Shown here in pieces: positions 16,201 through 26,500 of a stretch of DNA of 64,000 nucleotides. This stretch comes from Pycnopodia helianthoides (Eukaryota; Echinodermata; Asteroidea; Forcipulatida; Asteriidae). Position 1 is the first letter of the stretch. The number at the start of each line of letters is the position of its first letter. The notes below the pieces were generated by a model. It did no database searches. It was not told the DNA's origin and saw only the letters and a list, made by a program, of their open reading frames with translations. Position numbers and translations under genes: made by a program. Location of the stretch: the NCBI GenBank assembly GCA_032158295.1, contig JASTWB010000062.1, positions 1 to 64,000 of the forward strand. The letters run 5' to 3'.

Positions 16201-16336
16201 TGCCAATTTAACGGTCACGATTTCGTTACGAAGGCCTCGAAGTGACATCAGGCCTTGAGTTGTGTCATGCTATCATTGCCAAAGTTAGGAATTTGGTGGT
16301 CACAGTGTAGGATGCTCATTTCCCCCTTATAATTAG

Positions 16337-16920
16337 TTTGTGCTCTCAAGAAAATGGTGAAATAGCCGTGAGATAAGTTTGTTGACAAAACAAATTAATT
16401 ATACGAGAAAACAAAAGTGGGGTTGGCAGGGGCAGCAAAGCCATAACAACAGTTCTGTAACATAATACATACACAAAATAACTATTTCATTTGTCCAAGG
16501 TAAACTTGAGCACATTTACTGAAAATAATGAGCTTGAACTGCCAACAATACACGGTACAAACCATTTTATGCATCATGACTTCCGCAAATTGTAAAAAAA
16601 ACAAAAAAACTATTATTTCATTAAAAAACAACATTTGTTCCTTGTGGGATTCCATCAATGAGCTTAAACTGGCAACGATACATGGTACAAACCTTATTAT
16701 GCACTATGATTTCTGCAAATCGCCAAAAAAACCTTTGTCATTTCACTATAAAATCACATTGGTCCTTGTGGGGTTCTATACATTAGGCAGTGGGCTGTAT
16801 AGAACAATGGCTAAAGTGAGGAAAACGGGCCGAGCGGGAGCGCTATGCAAATTTGACGGTCACGATTTCGTTACGAATGCCTCGAAGGAAGGGACATCAG
16901 GCCTTGAGTTGTGTAATCTA
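16337..16920. repeat. Internally deleted edge unit of satellite 1
   Basis: The last unit starts like the others, but half A jumps directly into half B at 16654-16658. Half A normally reads CCATCAAATT at this point and half B reads GGAATCAATGAG. The junction reads CCATCAATGAG, so the five bases ATCAA are shared by both parents. About 0.5 kb is missing. The half-B sequence then continues to about 16920, where similarity to the satellite stops abruptly and AT-rich unique DNA begins. Divergence in the last 150 bp is higher than in internal units, as expected at an array edge. Confidence 0.85.
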
Positions 16921-18909
16921 TTATAAATTTAATGAGTTAACAAATATTAAAATTTTTACAATTGAAACAGAAAGAGTAAATTAATAGAATGCTCAATGGG
17001 TTAGATCAAATTATCATAAATTAACTGTAGGCCTACCAGTATTTTTTCAGCCTTTACCGAAGCACAGGTAGGAGAGATTCACTTGAAAGCACTCAGGAAT
17101 ATTACCTATATTTCCGGAAAATATGTACCTTTTGGACAAGATTTTATATTAAGTTTGCTGGCAAATGGGTAAGTCCAGCATATTTGACTAATTTGTGTTA
17201 AAATTGTAAAAAAAAAAAAAAAAAAAAAAACAAGGGGTAATTCCAGCAGTTGTTTTTTATCCAAATTTTGGATCAAAAACTTGAAAAAAGCACAATGGGG
17301 AAGTCTAGCAATTTATATAATTTGGGTCAAAGATTGACAAAAATCACAAGTAGTATGTTTTAAACGGATGCAGTAGGAATTCCTGACGCCTTTTCATTCA
17401 GTTTTACCCAGTTGTACAACCACTTTGATGCCAGTTAAAGCCAACATGCTATGCATATACATAAGCGTATATGCGTCACAGTAATTGCCCTTCCATGGGA
17501 AAAACAGCCCGACTCGAAAAGAAAAAAATGAACATGACTCAAGACAGAGATAAGCTGTTTTGCCATTAAAAAAACAGGACGAAAGTTTTAAAGAGGCCAA
17601 GATAGGACTTTCTTACTGTTCGCCTTCAAAACTTTCAAAATGAAAAAAAACGCCCTCAATTTACCCAGAAATAATCTTTCCTTATTTTAAATTTGGGCTG
17701 TTTTGCCAAGGAAGGGCCGCGCTGGTGTAGGGTAGAGAAAATGGCGTGACATGGATTGGTCTAAACCATGACCAGTATTTTTGCTTTGAAATTGTCTTTT
17801 TCTTTCCTGACGTACATCACTTGTTAAAAAACTTTGTGTGGAATGTATTTATGTAATTGACAATAAAGTACAGTAATTGTGAACATTTAATTTGAAGAAT
17901 TCGTTTTGATTTCCCTTTATTTTGTTAATATTTTGTTTCAAAGTGGACCTGTTAGCTGATATTTGTTAAGTGCTGACGTCACACACAGCTGTGGTCTGCC
18001 ATTTGGGAGTCAAATTACATGTGATATGATGCATGCAGAATTGATGATGAACACCTTTTTAAATACGATAAATTAGTATAACAAAAGGAAGTAACAATCT
18101 ATGGCTGACTTCGAGAAATCACCAGGCACAACATTTCAATTTCCTGTTGCCTATCAATGAAAAGGGAAATGTTGTCTTGATTGTTGTCCGTAATGTGAAT
18201 ACTCGAGAGATTTAAGACTCATTGTTTTGTTCCATCTGTAATGAATCACAGAATACATTCAAATCACTTTAACTTAGAAAAAAAAATATTATTTTAACAT
18301 TCTTGTTAAAGGTTTATCCAAAGAGGGCGCCAGACCGAGACCACTACGGCTAGGCAATTTTGTTTTGTACCACACAGTTACCATGGGGTCAACAGTGAAG
18401 CGGTATAACAGCATACGCGTGTATACATTAGCCAGCGTTTGGTATGAAAAAAATGCCTACGGCTCAGCCTCGCCCACCATGTGCAGCGCGCCGTATCGAT
18501 ACATCTAGTCACTAACCCCTGGTTATGGGCGACGAGTACGCGCTGGAAAAAGTCGGCGCAGCGAGATCGATCACCCGTGGGAAACAGGTTAGACATGTAT
18601 CTGACGTACGACCAGAGTCCTTTAAACCTGCTGCGTGCGCACAGTACACGATTACCAGCGAGGCAAGCATTTGGCGGAAAATTGCCTTCCAAGGGTAAGG
18701 TAACTGTCCATTATTTCTTCATTTCCGACAAATTTTCCTTCATTAAAATGATTAATAACATATCTTTGGGTATTTTTTGTTTAAAATATAAAGTGAAACC
18801 CTTGCAAAGATTCTCAGAGTTCCACAAATTTTGAGTAATGAACCACCTGACCACAAGGGAAACTGACTGGGAAAATTTCTAACAGTATGGGGTTGCACAA
18901 AGAAAAATT
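16921..18909. other. AT-rich spacer, no gene recognised
   Basis: About 2 kb without a convincing gene. A pure A tract lies near 17209-17230. Around 17160-17350 a short phrase like GGGTAAGTCCAGCA (also GGGTAATTCCAGCA and GGGAAGTCTAGCA) occurs three times, each followed by a TTTGGATC- or TTGGGTCA-like stretch, which suggests a degenerate tandem repeat of about 60-100 bp. Overlapping open frames on both strands at 18378-18834 have no motif I recognise. Confidence 0.6.
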
Positions 18910-18983
18910 GACTGGAGCGGGATTTGAACCAACGACCTCCGGATTAACGTACCGGCGCTCTACCAACTGAGCTATCGAGCCCT
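18910..18983 (-). repeat. tRNA-derived SINE head or tRNA pseudogene
   Basis: The reverse strand reads as a tRNA-like segment. A-box-like TAGCTCAGTTGG is at 18963-18974 and B-box-like GGTTCAAATCC at 18920-18930, at normal spacing. The anticodon loop region reads ACGTTAA, which would give GTT (Asn). However, position 33 is C instead of the near-universal T, the anticodon stem has a T-T mismatch, and the 3' acceptor strand pairs with only about five of seven 5' bases. No CCA-adjacent structure or terminator run is clear. I therefore read it as the promoter head of a tRNA-derived SINE or a decayed tRNA copy, not a working tRNA gene. Confidence 0.65.
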
Positions 18984-19850
18984 ATGTTGGCGATCTGCGA
19001 AGGTCGTACCATTGTAAAAAAATACATGGTAGTGGAGGGGGGTTAATGTGCTACATTTTGAGGGGTCGAACGAAAAAATCGGCCTAGAATTACGAAAGAG
19101 ACAATAACAAGAATATTTCAGCGACATTAAAGATCAACTAAATCTCTTTGTTTCCGCCCGTTTGGGTTTTAATTTTTAAAAGTCATGTATATACTTCAGT
19201 TTAATATTTTTTTTGTGGTAATATTTTGAAAGAAAGTCATGCTCCCACCGCTTTCAAAATGGTGTGTTCCAAGCGGACTGATCAAATTATAGCATCCGGG
19301 AGCTTTACACTGATTCGTGGTCTAGATCCCCGCGTTGTTTTGCAATTACTGTACACACGTTCAATCGGGAATCTGACTATATCTACCGATCGTACTAAAA
19401 GTGCGTTGATTGCGTGAAAGGTTGTAAAAGCAATGATATGAATGAACCAAGAGCCGCAAAATCAAGAGGTAAACGGAAAGTTTCATGGCTTTACTTCCAA
19501 TACCTTGCAGTTTGTTTTAAGATTTGTTAATTTTGTATTCATTACTGGTTTAAGAAACATACTTTCGAGATTATTTACTATTTTGTTGTATGTTGTGTTG
19601 AACTTTCTTGTGGTTGGACCAATCCTTCCTCCGTCATCTGGTCATGCCCATGGTTGGACCAAATCGAATGTCAACAACCCAGATACTGCTGAGATTTGGT
19701 TCGGTCTGCGATTTTGTTTCCTCCGTGTTTTGTTTATTTTTTATTTGTATTATTGAGGTGTTCGTGCAACAGCGCGAACAACTCATTGTTTTTTATTTTT
19801 TGTTTTGGTCTTTCCCTTTTTATTTTTAATCACTACAAAGCAACGTTGGG
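18984..19850. other. Spacer with two unassigned short ORFs
   Basis: Two short + strand open frames lie here: 19226-19417 (63 codons) and 19442-19756 (104 codons). The second has a hydrophobic stretch at about residues 46-66 that could be a membrane segment or signal anchor. Its position upstream of the TTC17-like exons made me consider it as the missing first exon, but its following residues do not resemble the mature N-terminus of TTC17. No promoter, Kozak context or splice partner is convincing. Confidence 0.35.
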
Positions 19851-20400
19851 CAGTACGGGTGCATAGACATTTTACAGGATTTTTTGCTGTGATGGGATTT
19901 CTTGCAATAGTCAGACATGACTAGTTTTAGGCATTCAATCCTGTTGTCATGCAGCTGACGTGCCGTGTGCAAAACTTGTGCGAGCGATCTCCAAAATACC
20001 TAAGTTACTGGTAATTGTTATAAATTAAATAAGTAAAATGTACCTGAAATTTGAAAAATAAAATACTAATTTTACCTTTTGAAAACGTAAATAAAATGTT
20101 CGTATTTTCTATGGGTGTTTCAATTGGAAACAAGAAAGTAAAAAAAAAAAATTATTATCCCAACCAGAAAAAACTACCTGCCAAGATCGGTCTAGGGGCC
20201 TTTTCACACTGAACACAATGACGCTATTCACACCGCGCGAAACTGGATCGCTTTTGCCGAAGAGCTTGCCAAATAATTATTGTCTCAGCATTGTCAGATT
20301 TTACCACTATGAGAGGACAATAACTTCCGATCATAGTAAGAAATCCGACTATTGAAGGGCTGGTAAGAATGTCCCGTAAAAAGTCTACGCACCCGTACTG
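19851..20400. mobile_element. Inverted-repeat element (MITE-like), about 550 bp
   Basis: The left end CAGTACGGGTGCATAGAC at 19851 is matched in inverted orientation by the right end finishing at 20400 (reverse complement CAGTACGGGTGCGTAGAC). Similarity continues inward for about 60-70 bp with mismatches, including an AATAGTC block. No transposase is encoded. No target duplication was identified. It looks like an old non-autonomous DNA transposon. Confidence 0.55.
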
Positions 20401-20940
20401 TTGGGCTTGTTTCCATGGCAACACTGTTTATGAAAAAAAGCTGGCTTTAGTTTCAGATATCAATAGACATGAAATTTAGCACATTCTTCTACATGCTCTT
20501 TACCATTGAGGTTACATTTAACACTAATCATTTGAGATTAATCACAAGTTGTATTGTTATATTTATGATGTATATTCTAATTAGCGGTCAAGTTTCCATG
20601 GCAACAGTCGGAATTCAGTAAAGACACACATCTGAAGATTGAATACATATGTCCATCTAGCAATGGTGAAAATTTGGTAGAAATCGGATGAAAGCTGAAG
20701 ATGATATTTAAAAAATCAATTTTTAGTTCTACAAAAATGGTGCCGTGTCCTTCCATATACCTGTATGCAACTGGTCGTCCGAAAAAGACTACATTTTTTC
20801 ACTCTTTAAAATGTTGTATCTCAAGAAAGGAAAGTCAGATTTTTCTCAAACAAAATTTAGACTACTCCATATGTAAAGACCTTTCCAATGATACTACTTT
20901 TAATGCAGTGGGGAGCATATAAAAAAATCATCTGAAACCC
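20401..20940. other. Spacer, no gene recognised
   Basis: About 540 bp. The phrase GTTTCCATGGCAACA occurs at both about 20409 and 20591. A 73-codon + strand frame at 20701-20922 shows no recognisable motif. Confidence 0.5.
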
Positions 20941-21905
20941 CTACTACAAAGTCGCCCCCTCACTTACAAAGTCACCCCTGTCAAAGTCGCCCCTCACAAA
21001 GTCGCCCCCTGACAGAGTGTCCCCCCCCCCAACAAAGTCGCCCCCCGACACGTCCCCCCCTAACAAAATCGCCCAAGAAGCCTTCTAATATTATGTAAAT
21101 CTGAATCAAACATAGACAATCTTCTGAACGAAATTAAGCACGTAACATCTTGGCTCCGATTTCACCGTCGGTGTAAGTGTCCCCCTGGGACCCATCTGGG
21201 GGTGACCAGCCATAGGCTTTGTTATGTTGCGATTGCGATGATGCGTTGGGATGATTCTCGGAGTGAGGGCAGCAGTGATTTGGAACACCCTGGCGCTAAA
21301 ACCCAAGTCAATCCATTCAATTCAGGTCGACATTAAAAAAGCACCTTTATGGGCCTGGACTATATCGGACAATTCCTATGTAATTTTATATTTTTTCCAC
21401 CAGCCGCAACCCCTGCGATTTTCCACTTACCACCCCCCCCCCCCCGTACACAACGCTACATTTGCAGCATTTTATACGCAATGATTTCTAGCGGGGGTGC
21501 CGCGCGCGAACCCGCTAGTATAAAGAAGATCACTTGAGGCTCGCAATGGTGAAATACACTCGTGAAATAACTTCCCTTCACCCTCATGTTTACTTCTGCT
21601 TGATAATTTATTTGATGTATATATATTCTGTAAATAAAATGTAAATAACCTGTTAATGTATATTATTTTAGTGTTCTAATATTTAAAAGAAGCTGCTACA
21701 ACACAAAGATTAAACACGCTCGTCGTGCACGCTACTTGGCTCAACGATACACTGGGCAACTTTGTTAGGGGGCGACAGTGTCGGGGGGCGACTTTGTTGG
21801 GGGCGACTCTGTCAGGGGGCGACTTTGACAGGGGCGACTTTGTAAGTGAGGGGGCGACTTTGTGGTGGGCGACTTTGCTGGGGGGCGACTTTGCTGGGGA
21901 GCGAG
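20941..21905. mobile_element. Foldback-type element with AAAGTCGCCCC tandem-repeat termini
   Basis: The left arm (20941-21075) is a run of imperfect copies of ACAAAGTCGCCCC, and the right arm (21754-21905) carries the same run in inverted orientation. The order of variant linkers (CTCACTTAC, CTGTC, CTGACAGAGT, AAC, CGACA, CTAAC) matches between the arms, so they are true inverted repeats of about 130 bp and not independent low-complexity DNA. The right arm has two more copies outside the paired part. The 680 bp between the arms has no transposase. The C/G runs create artefactual open frames in the arms. Confidence 0.75.
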
Positions 21906-22344
21906 TTGACTGGTTTCCTCATAATTGACGGACTCAATTGAGATTAAACTTAAAGACAAAGGAAATTGCTTTTCGACCATTGTCACCCGGGCAATATTTG
22001 TAATGCAGAATCAACCTTGTCATGCTTGTGCTAGTTGTGGTAATTTTATTTGCATCTGCAATTAGACCATACTTTTAGTAATAGTACTAATTCAAATTGC
22101 CTACTAATTCTAAACAAGATTTAGTAAGCATGGTAAGTGCCTCTTGTAATGAATAACATTGGTATTATTCTAAATAATATTCTAATAATGGTGGCAGTGG
22201 ATAATTTGGGCAAGGGTAAAACTATCCGAAATGCTGTTCGCGGGCAGATTGTATAGCGCCCTCTTTGAGTTGAGGAGGAGACAACTCTTTGTCCACATCT
22301 TGGTAGCCTAGCCCTAGCCCTGGTAGGACGTCAGTCAGTGCCTG

Positions 22345-22905
22345 CACTGACGTCCTGGGTATAAAGCTCCTGCAATACGAACATATTTTGAGCTAATGTT
22401 TTTTCATATTTTACCTGATTTGAGAAGCTGAAACTCCTTTCATACATTCTTGGTGTCTTAACTACACTTTTGATGAGTTCACAACTAACAAATACATCCA
22501 TGGATGACATTATTTCTGAAAAATAAGTCCGAGTTGTGTACTGGCGTTGTGACCATCATGTACCAAGTGACCGTTGAAGCTCATGCGCGGCATGCAAAGC
22601 AACCCGACTGACTTCCGCGTTAGATTTGTGGGCGTGTCTGAGGACACACATGCGCTGAAGCATTCACGTCTTGTCAGTTTAGGCTGTCGCCGAGAATGCG
22701 TACATTTTTCATTTTATTTTCACAATAATATAATCATCCAAGGATATAATTTGCAATTCTGAATAGAGCAGGCGTAAGGTTTAGGACACAAGGAATATGT
22801 GAGTCAAGTTTCAGCTTCCTCAAAAAGGTAAAAATATGAAAAAATGTTGTTATAAATTTTTTCGCAATGGTACGGGACCTTTATATCCTGGACTCTGTCG
22901 CGTTG
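22345..22905. mobile_element. Long inverted-repeat element, about 560 bp
   Basis: The left arm (about 22345-22527) and right arm (about 22707-22905) align in inverted orientation. Shared blocks include GTCCTGGGTATAAA versus GTCCAGGATATAAA, a TTTTTTCATATTTT block, GAAGCTGAAACT, and CATGGATGA versus CTTGGATGA. The loop is about 180 bp. Just outside both ends lie copies of TAGCCTAGCCCTAG (22304 and 22931), which may extend the element. There is no coding capacity. The structure fits an old foldback or MITE. Confidence 0.65.
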
Positions 22906-22979
22906 TATGCAACGGAGGAGTCGAACCTGGGCTAGCCTAGCCCTAGAGAGGACTACGCTCCCCCTTACAAGTTACTTCT

Positions 22980-23270
22980 CAATCAATACACTCCGCATTT
23001 GAATACTTGTTGATGCTATTTTTTCATTCCAATATTTAAGAATATTCTCCTCTTTTATATTAAAAATTTACTCCTACATATAAGCGGATAGTATTACCTT
23101 TTAAGGTAGCCAATTGTTTTTGAATATTTACTCTTTTTGTTGATGGGGTTTTTGTTTTATTGTCTTGTTTTAATATATTGTGTATTTTTTATATTTGATA
23201 TTTTTATATGTGCAAACCGAGCTAACGATTTTCATGCAGGCATGATGAATAAATAATTGAATTGAATTTA
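22980..23270 (+). mobile_element. Possible LINE 3' end with TTGAA-type tail
   Basis: AT-rich DNA ends in AATAAATAATTGAATTGAAT followed by TTAATTG, a short TTGAA-like microsatellite typical of the 3' ends of several non-LTR retrotransposon families. No coding part remains. The call rests only on the tail and is tentative. It lies about 70 bp upstream of the first TTC17-like exon. Confidence 0.35.
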
Positions 23271-23337
23271 ATTGATTGCTATAATTCAAGATTTAGCCAA
23301 GTCATCCCCTTTTCTCGCTCTTTCAATCTACCCACAG

Positions 23338-23597
23338 CTGAACTCCGATTTCAATATGAGAGAACCTTACAACTTCATCGCATTCCTTAAGCAAGGACGA
23401 CGCAGCAATCACATCCGCGAGCTTGAAGCTGAGCTGGAACATCAAAAACGAGAGATCAAAGCCAACGAGGACAAAGATCTTGACTTAGAGCAGAGGTTTC
23501 TTCAGACTGACACGGACTGCATCTCGGCCCAGGAACCCCTGGCTCAACACAATCTATACCACACAATGACCATCCCTTTAAATTTCAAGAATATCAA
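23338..23597 (+). CDS. TTC17-like exon 1 of those visible
   Basis: Acceptor CTACCCACAG, donor AA|GTAAGA. Starts in phase 0 with LNSDFNMREPYNF and contains HIRELEAELEHQKREI followed by NEDKDLDLEQRF, matching the conserved segment after the TTC17 signal peptide. Ends in phase 2. An open frame runs upstream through the acceptor, but the homology starts at the splice site, so a preceding exon is expected. Confidence 0.85.
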
Positions 23598-26500
23598 GTA
23601 AGATCCATGAGGAAAAATGTTCTTGAATTGCAGGCCTGGAATTTCATCTTGGACAGGGCAAGGCCATGTTCATTTTGTAAAGGGCACTTCCATTGGAAAT
23701 TCTTCAAGTATTGGAAACTTTTGAAGGGGCACAAAGGCCAAGACCAGGGGCAATGCAGGTCATGGCCTCTGTTGCCTCCGTGTAATTCCAGGCCTGAGTT
23801 GTCTTCTTATTTATATATTTATTCAGTTATTACACACCCAACAGCACAATTAGCGCCAATAACAGGATGAATAGGAAACTGAAAGAAATGTTAAGTTTTA
23901 GACGTTGGAGGAAAACCCCAATGGGGAAAACCCACACAGTCAGGTAGGGACTAAGAAACCCAATCCCCATGCAAGGCTCTGGTCTGACGTTGGATTTGAA
24001 CCGTGCTCCACAGAGGTGAAAGGCAGGGCAAGAAACCTCGGAGCCAACCTGATCCCCCCACACATCCAACAAGAAACATTTGGGCATTCATGTTGGCTAT
24101 TTTAGTCTGAAAAATTCAAATTTAAGCAGTAACTTGTGACTAAGCAAGTCATTGTACCAGATGTTATTCAAATCTAACTCGCAAATGGCTTATTGATGTG
24201 ACCCAGTCAGTATACAAAGCAACAACTTATAAAAAACAACATTTGACATTTCAATTTTCTCTTTTTTTTCTAAACAGGATATCTGATTACGTGGATTTAT
24301 CCGAAAATTCAGAAAGTAAGAAAACTCTAAGCCAAACTGCACCAAAGTCTTGCCTTTGACCTTAAGCAGGCATGCATATGATCATCTTCAGGTAAAAATC
24401 TTCAGATTTATTCATAATTAATTATACATAAATCACTTTTTTAATGACAATTTCAAAAAAAGGAAAATGTATATAGTCTAAGTCAGTGGTTCATTTTACT
24501 GGACTATAGAAATACGATACAGTTATGATCAGTTATGACAAGCATTATTTATCTATTAGTCCGGGAGCCCAGCAGGGTTTATTGAAATTATTGAGTGCAA
24601 AAGGTTTTAAGTGTGGGATGTATAGTACCCCCTGGGGAACCTTAAAATGTGAATTCTTAAGCGCACCGAGTGGTGCTTTGGGAGGGGGGAGCCCCCTAAA
24701 CTCACCCCAAAAGTCGATTTCATGAAAATGTTGAGTGCAAGCAAAATTTCTTCATAGATTGAAATGCCATGGTCCACTGACCAAGATTTCCATACTTCAG
24801 AAAATTGGTACCAAGTGTAATTAAGAAGGCCCTTAATTAGCCCTCATTAAACGTTTCAATGAAATTTTGAGTGCAACGACGAAACAAGTGTCAATGTGTA
24901 CCTGACACTCTGCTGACTCAAAATCAACTACTTAAGAAAATTTTAATTGGTGCCATCTTTGCTTAAGAAAGGGTCAAAGGTCAACAAAGTTCAAAATTCG
25001 ATTTCATGAAAATGTTGAGTGCAAGCAAAATTTCTTCATACATTGAAATGCCATGGTCCAGTGACCCAGATTTCCGTACTTCAGAAAATCAATATTGGTG
25101 CCAAGTGTAATTAAGAAGGCCCTTAATTAGCGCTAATTACACGTTTCAATGAAATTTTGAGTGCAACGACGAAACAAGTGTCAATGTGTACTTGACACTC
25201 TGCTGACTCAAAATCAACTACTTAATTAAGAAAATTTTAATTGGTGCCATCTTTGCTTAAGAAAGGGTCAAAGGTCAACAAAGTTCAAAATTCGATTTCA
25301 TGAAAATGTTGAGTGCAAGCAAAATTTCTTCATACATTGAAATGCCATGGTCCACTGACCCAGATTTCCGTACTTCAGAAAATCAATATTGGTGCCAAGT
25401 GTAATTAAGAAGGCCCTTAATTAGCGTAATTACACGTTTCAATGAAATTTTGAGTGCAACGACGAAACAAGTGTCAATGTGTACCTGACACTCTGCTGAC
25501 TCAAAATCAACTACTTAAGAAAATTTAAAATGGTGCCATCTTTGCTTAAGAAAGGGACAAAGGTCAACAAAGGTGCGAGCAAAATTTCTCCATAGAATGA
25601 AATGCCATGGTTCACTGACCAAAATTTTAATACTTAAGAAACTCAATAATGGTGCCAAGTGTAATTAAGAAGGCCCTGAATTAGCGCTAATTACACGTTT
25701 TATTGAAATTTTGAGTGCAAGGACGAAACAAGTGTCAATCTGTACCTAACATTCTGCTGCTTCAAAATCAACTACTTAAGAAAATTTTAAGTGGTGCCCT
25801 CTTTGCTTAAGAAAATGGCAAACTTTTGTCAGGTATTGACAGGCTATGGTCAAGAAAAAGATCAACAGTTTCAAGTTCAATTAGGAAGTCATTTTATAAG
25901 CACTAATTACACGTTTGATCTAAAAATGGTTAAGCAACTGTTAGTGTGCATCTTACACTGTGTAGAAACGAAATCCACAATTTTACACGTTGTTAGATGG
26001 TGCCCTCCATAATTTAATTTCACCAAACGCCAAATTAATATTCACCAATAATAATGACTCTTAAATCACTTCAAACAATGGTTTATTAAAATCACTTTGT
26101 GTAATTTTGTATGCATCATCAATGTAGAGTACAGTCGACCAGCCTTACAGAATTCCCAAAAGCCATGTCAGATCGCATTATGACTCTTTGGATGCCACTC
26201 AGCAACACAACCTATGTGACACTTGTCAGCGTGTATACACAAGCAGCTTAGAAGCAAAGGAGAGGTTCTTTGAGGAGTTGAGCAAGGTCCTTCAATCAGT
26301 GCCAGCTACAGACAAACTGGTGGTTCTGGATGATCTCAATGCGCGTGTTTGTGACGACCACAGAACCTGGGGCCATGTGTTGGGCAAGTTCGGGAGAGGT
26401 AATTGAAATGCAAACGGTGAGTTACTGCTCTCAATCTGTGCGGATTTCAATCATGCAGTAACAAACAGTTTCTTCAACATGTCCGATAATTGGTACTTTT

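Larger units (their letters stand above)
1..16920. repeat. Satellite array 1, about 1.09 kb dimeric unit
   Basis: Head-to-tail tandem array. Using the anchor TTTGTGCTCTCAAGAAAA, units start at 1, 1092, 2183, 3269, 4358, 5448, 6534, 7624, 8710, 9797, 10895, 11976, 13062, 14149, 15243 and 16337, so periods are 1081-1098 bp. The first fifteen are full length and the last is internally deleted. The array is cut by the left window edge, so its true size is unknown. Units differ by scattered substitutions and by very many one-base gaps. Short open frames of 60-137 codons recur in every unit, but gaps shift them between copies, so I read them as non-coding. No transposon ends, polymerase III boxes or known RNA gene are visible in the unit. 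A centromeric, pericentromeric or other heterochromatic location is possible but not shown. Confidence 0.97.

Noticed and set aside
1..16920. Many 60-137 codon open frames repeated in satellite 1 (for example 6029-6442, 11618-12022)
   Set aside because: The same peptides appear in several frames and are broken by different one-base gaps in different units; no domain, start context or splice sites.
18910..18983. Functional tRNA-Asn gene
   Set aside because: Acceptor pairing is poor, position 33 is not T and the anticodon stem is mismatched.
19442..19756. Missing signal-peptide exon of the TTC17-like gene
   Set aside because: It has a hydrophobic stretch, but the following residues do not match the family and no donor in the right phase is convincing.
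24316..24360. Splicing out a short intron to explain the exon 2 frame shift
   Set aside because: The candidate GT-AG distance is only about 16 bp, too short for an intron; one missing A in a run explains frame and phase together.
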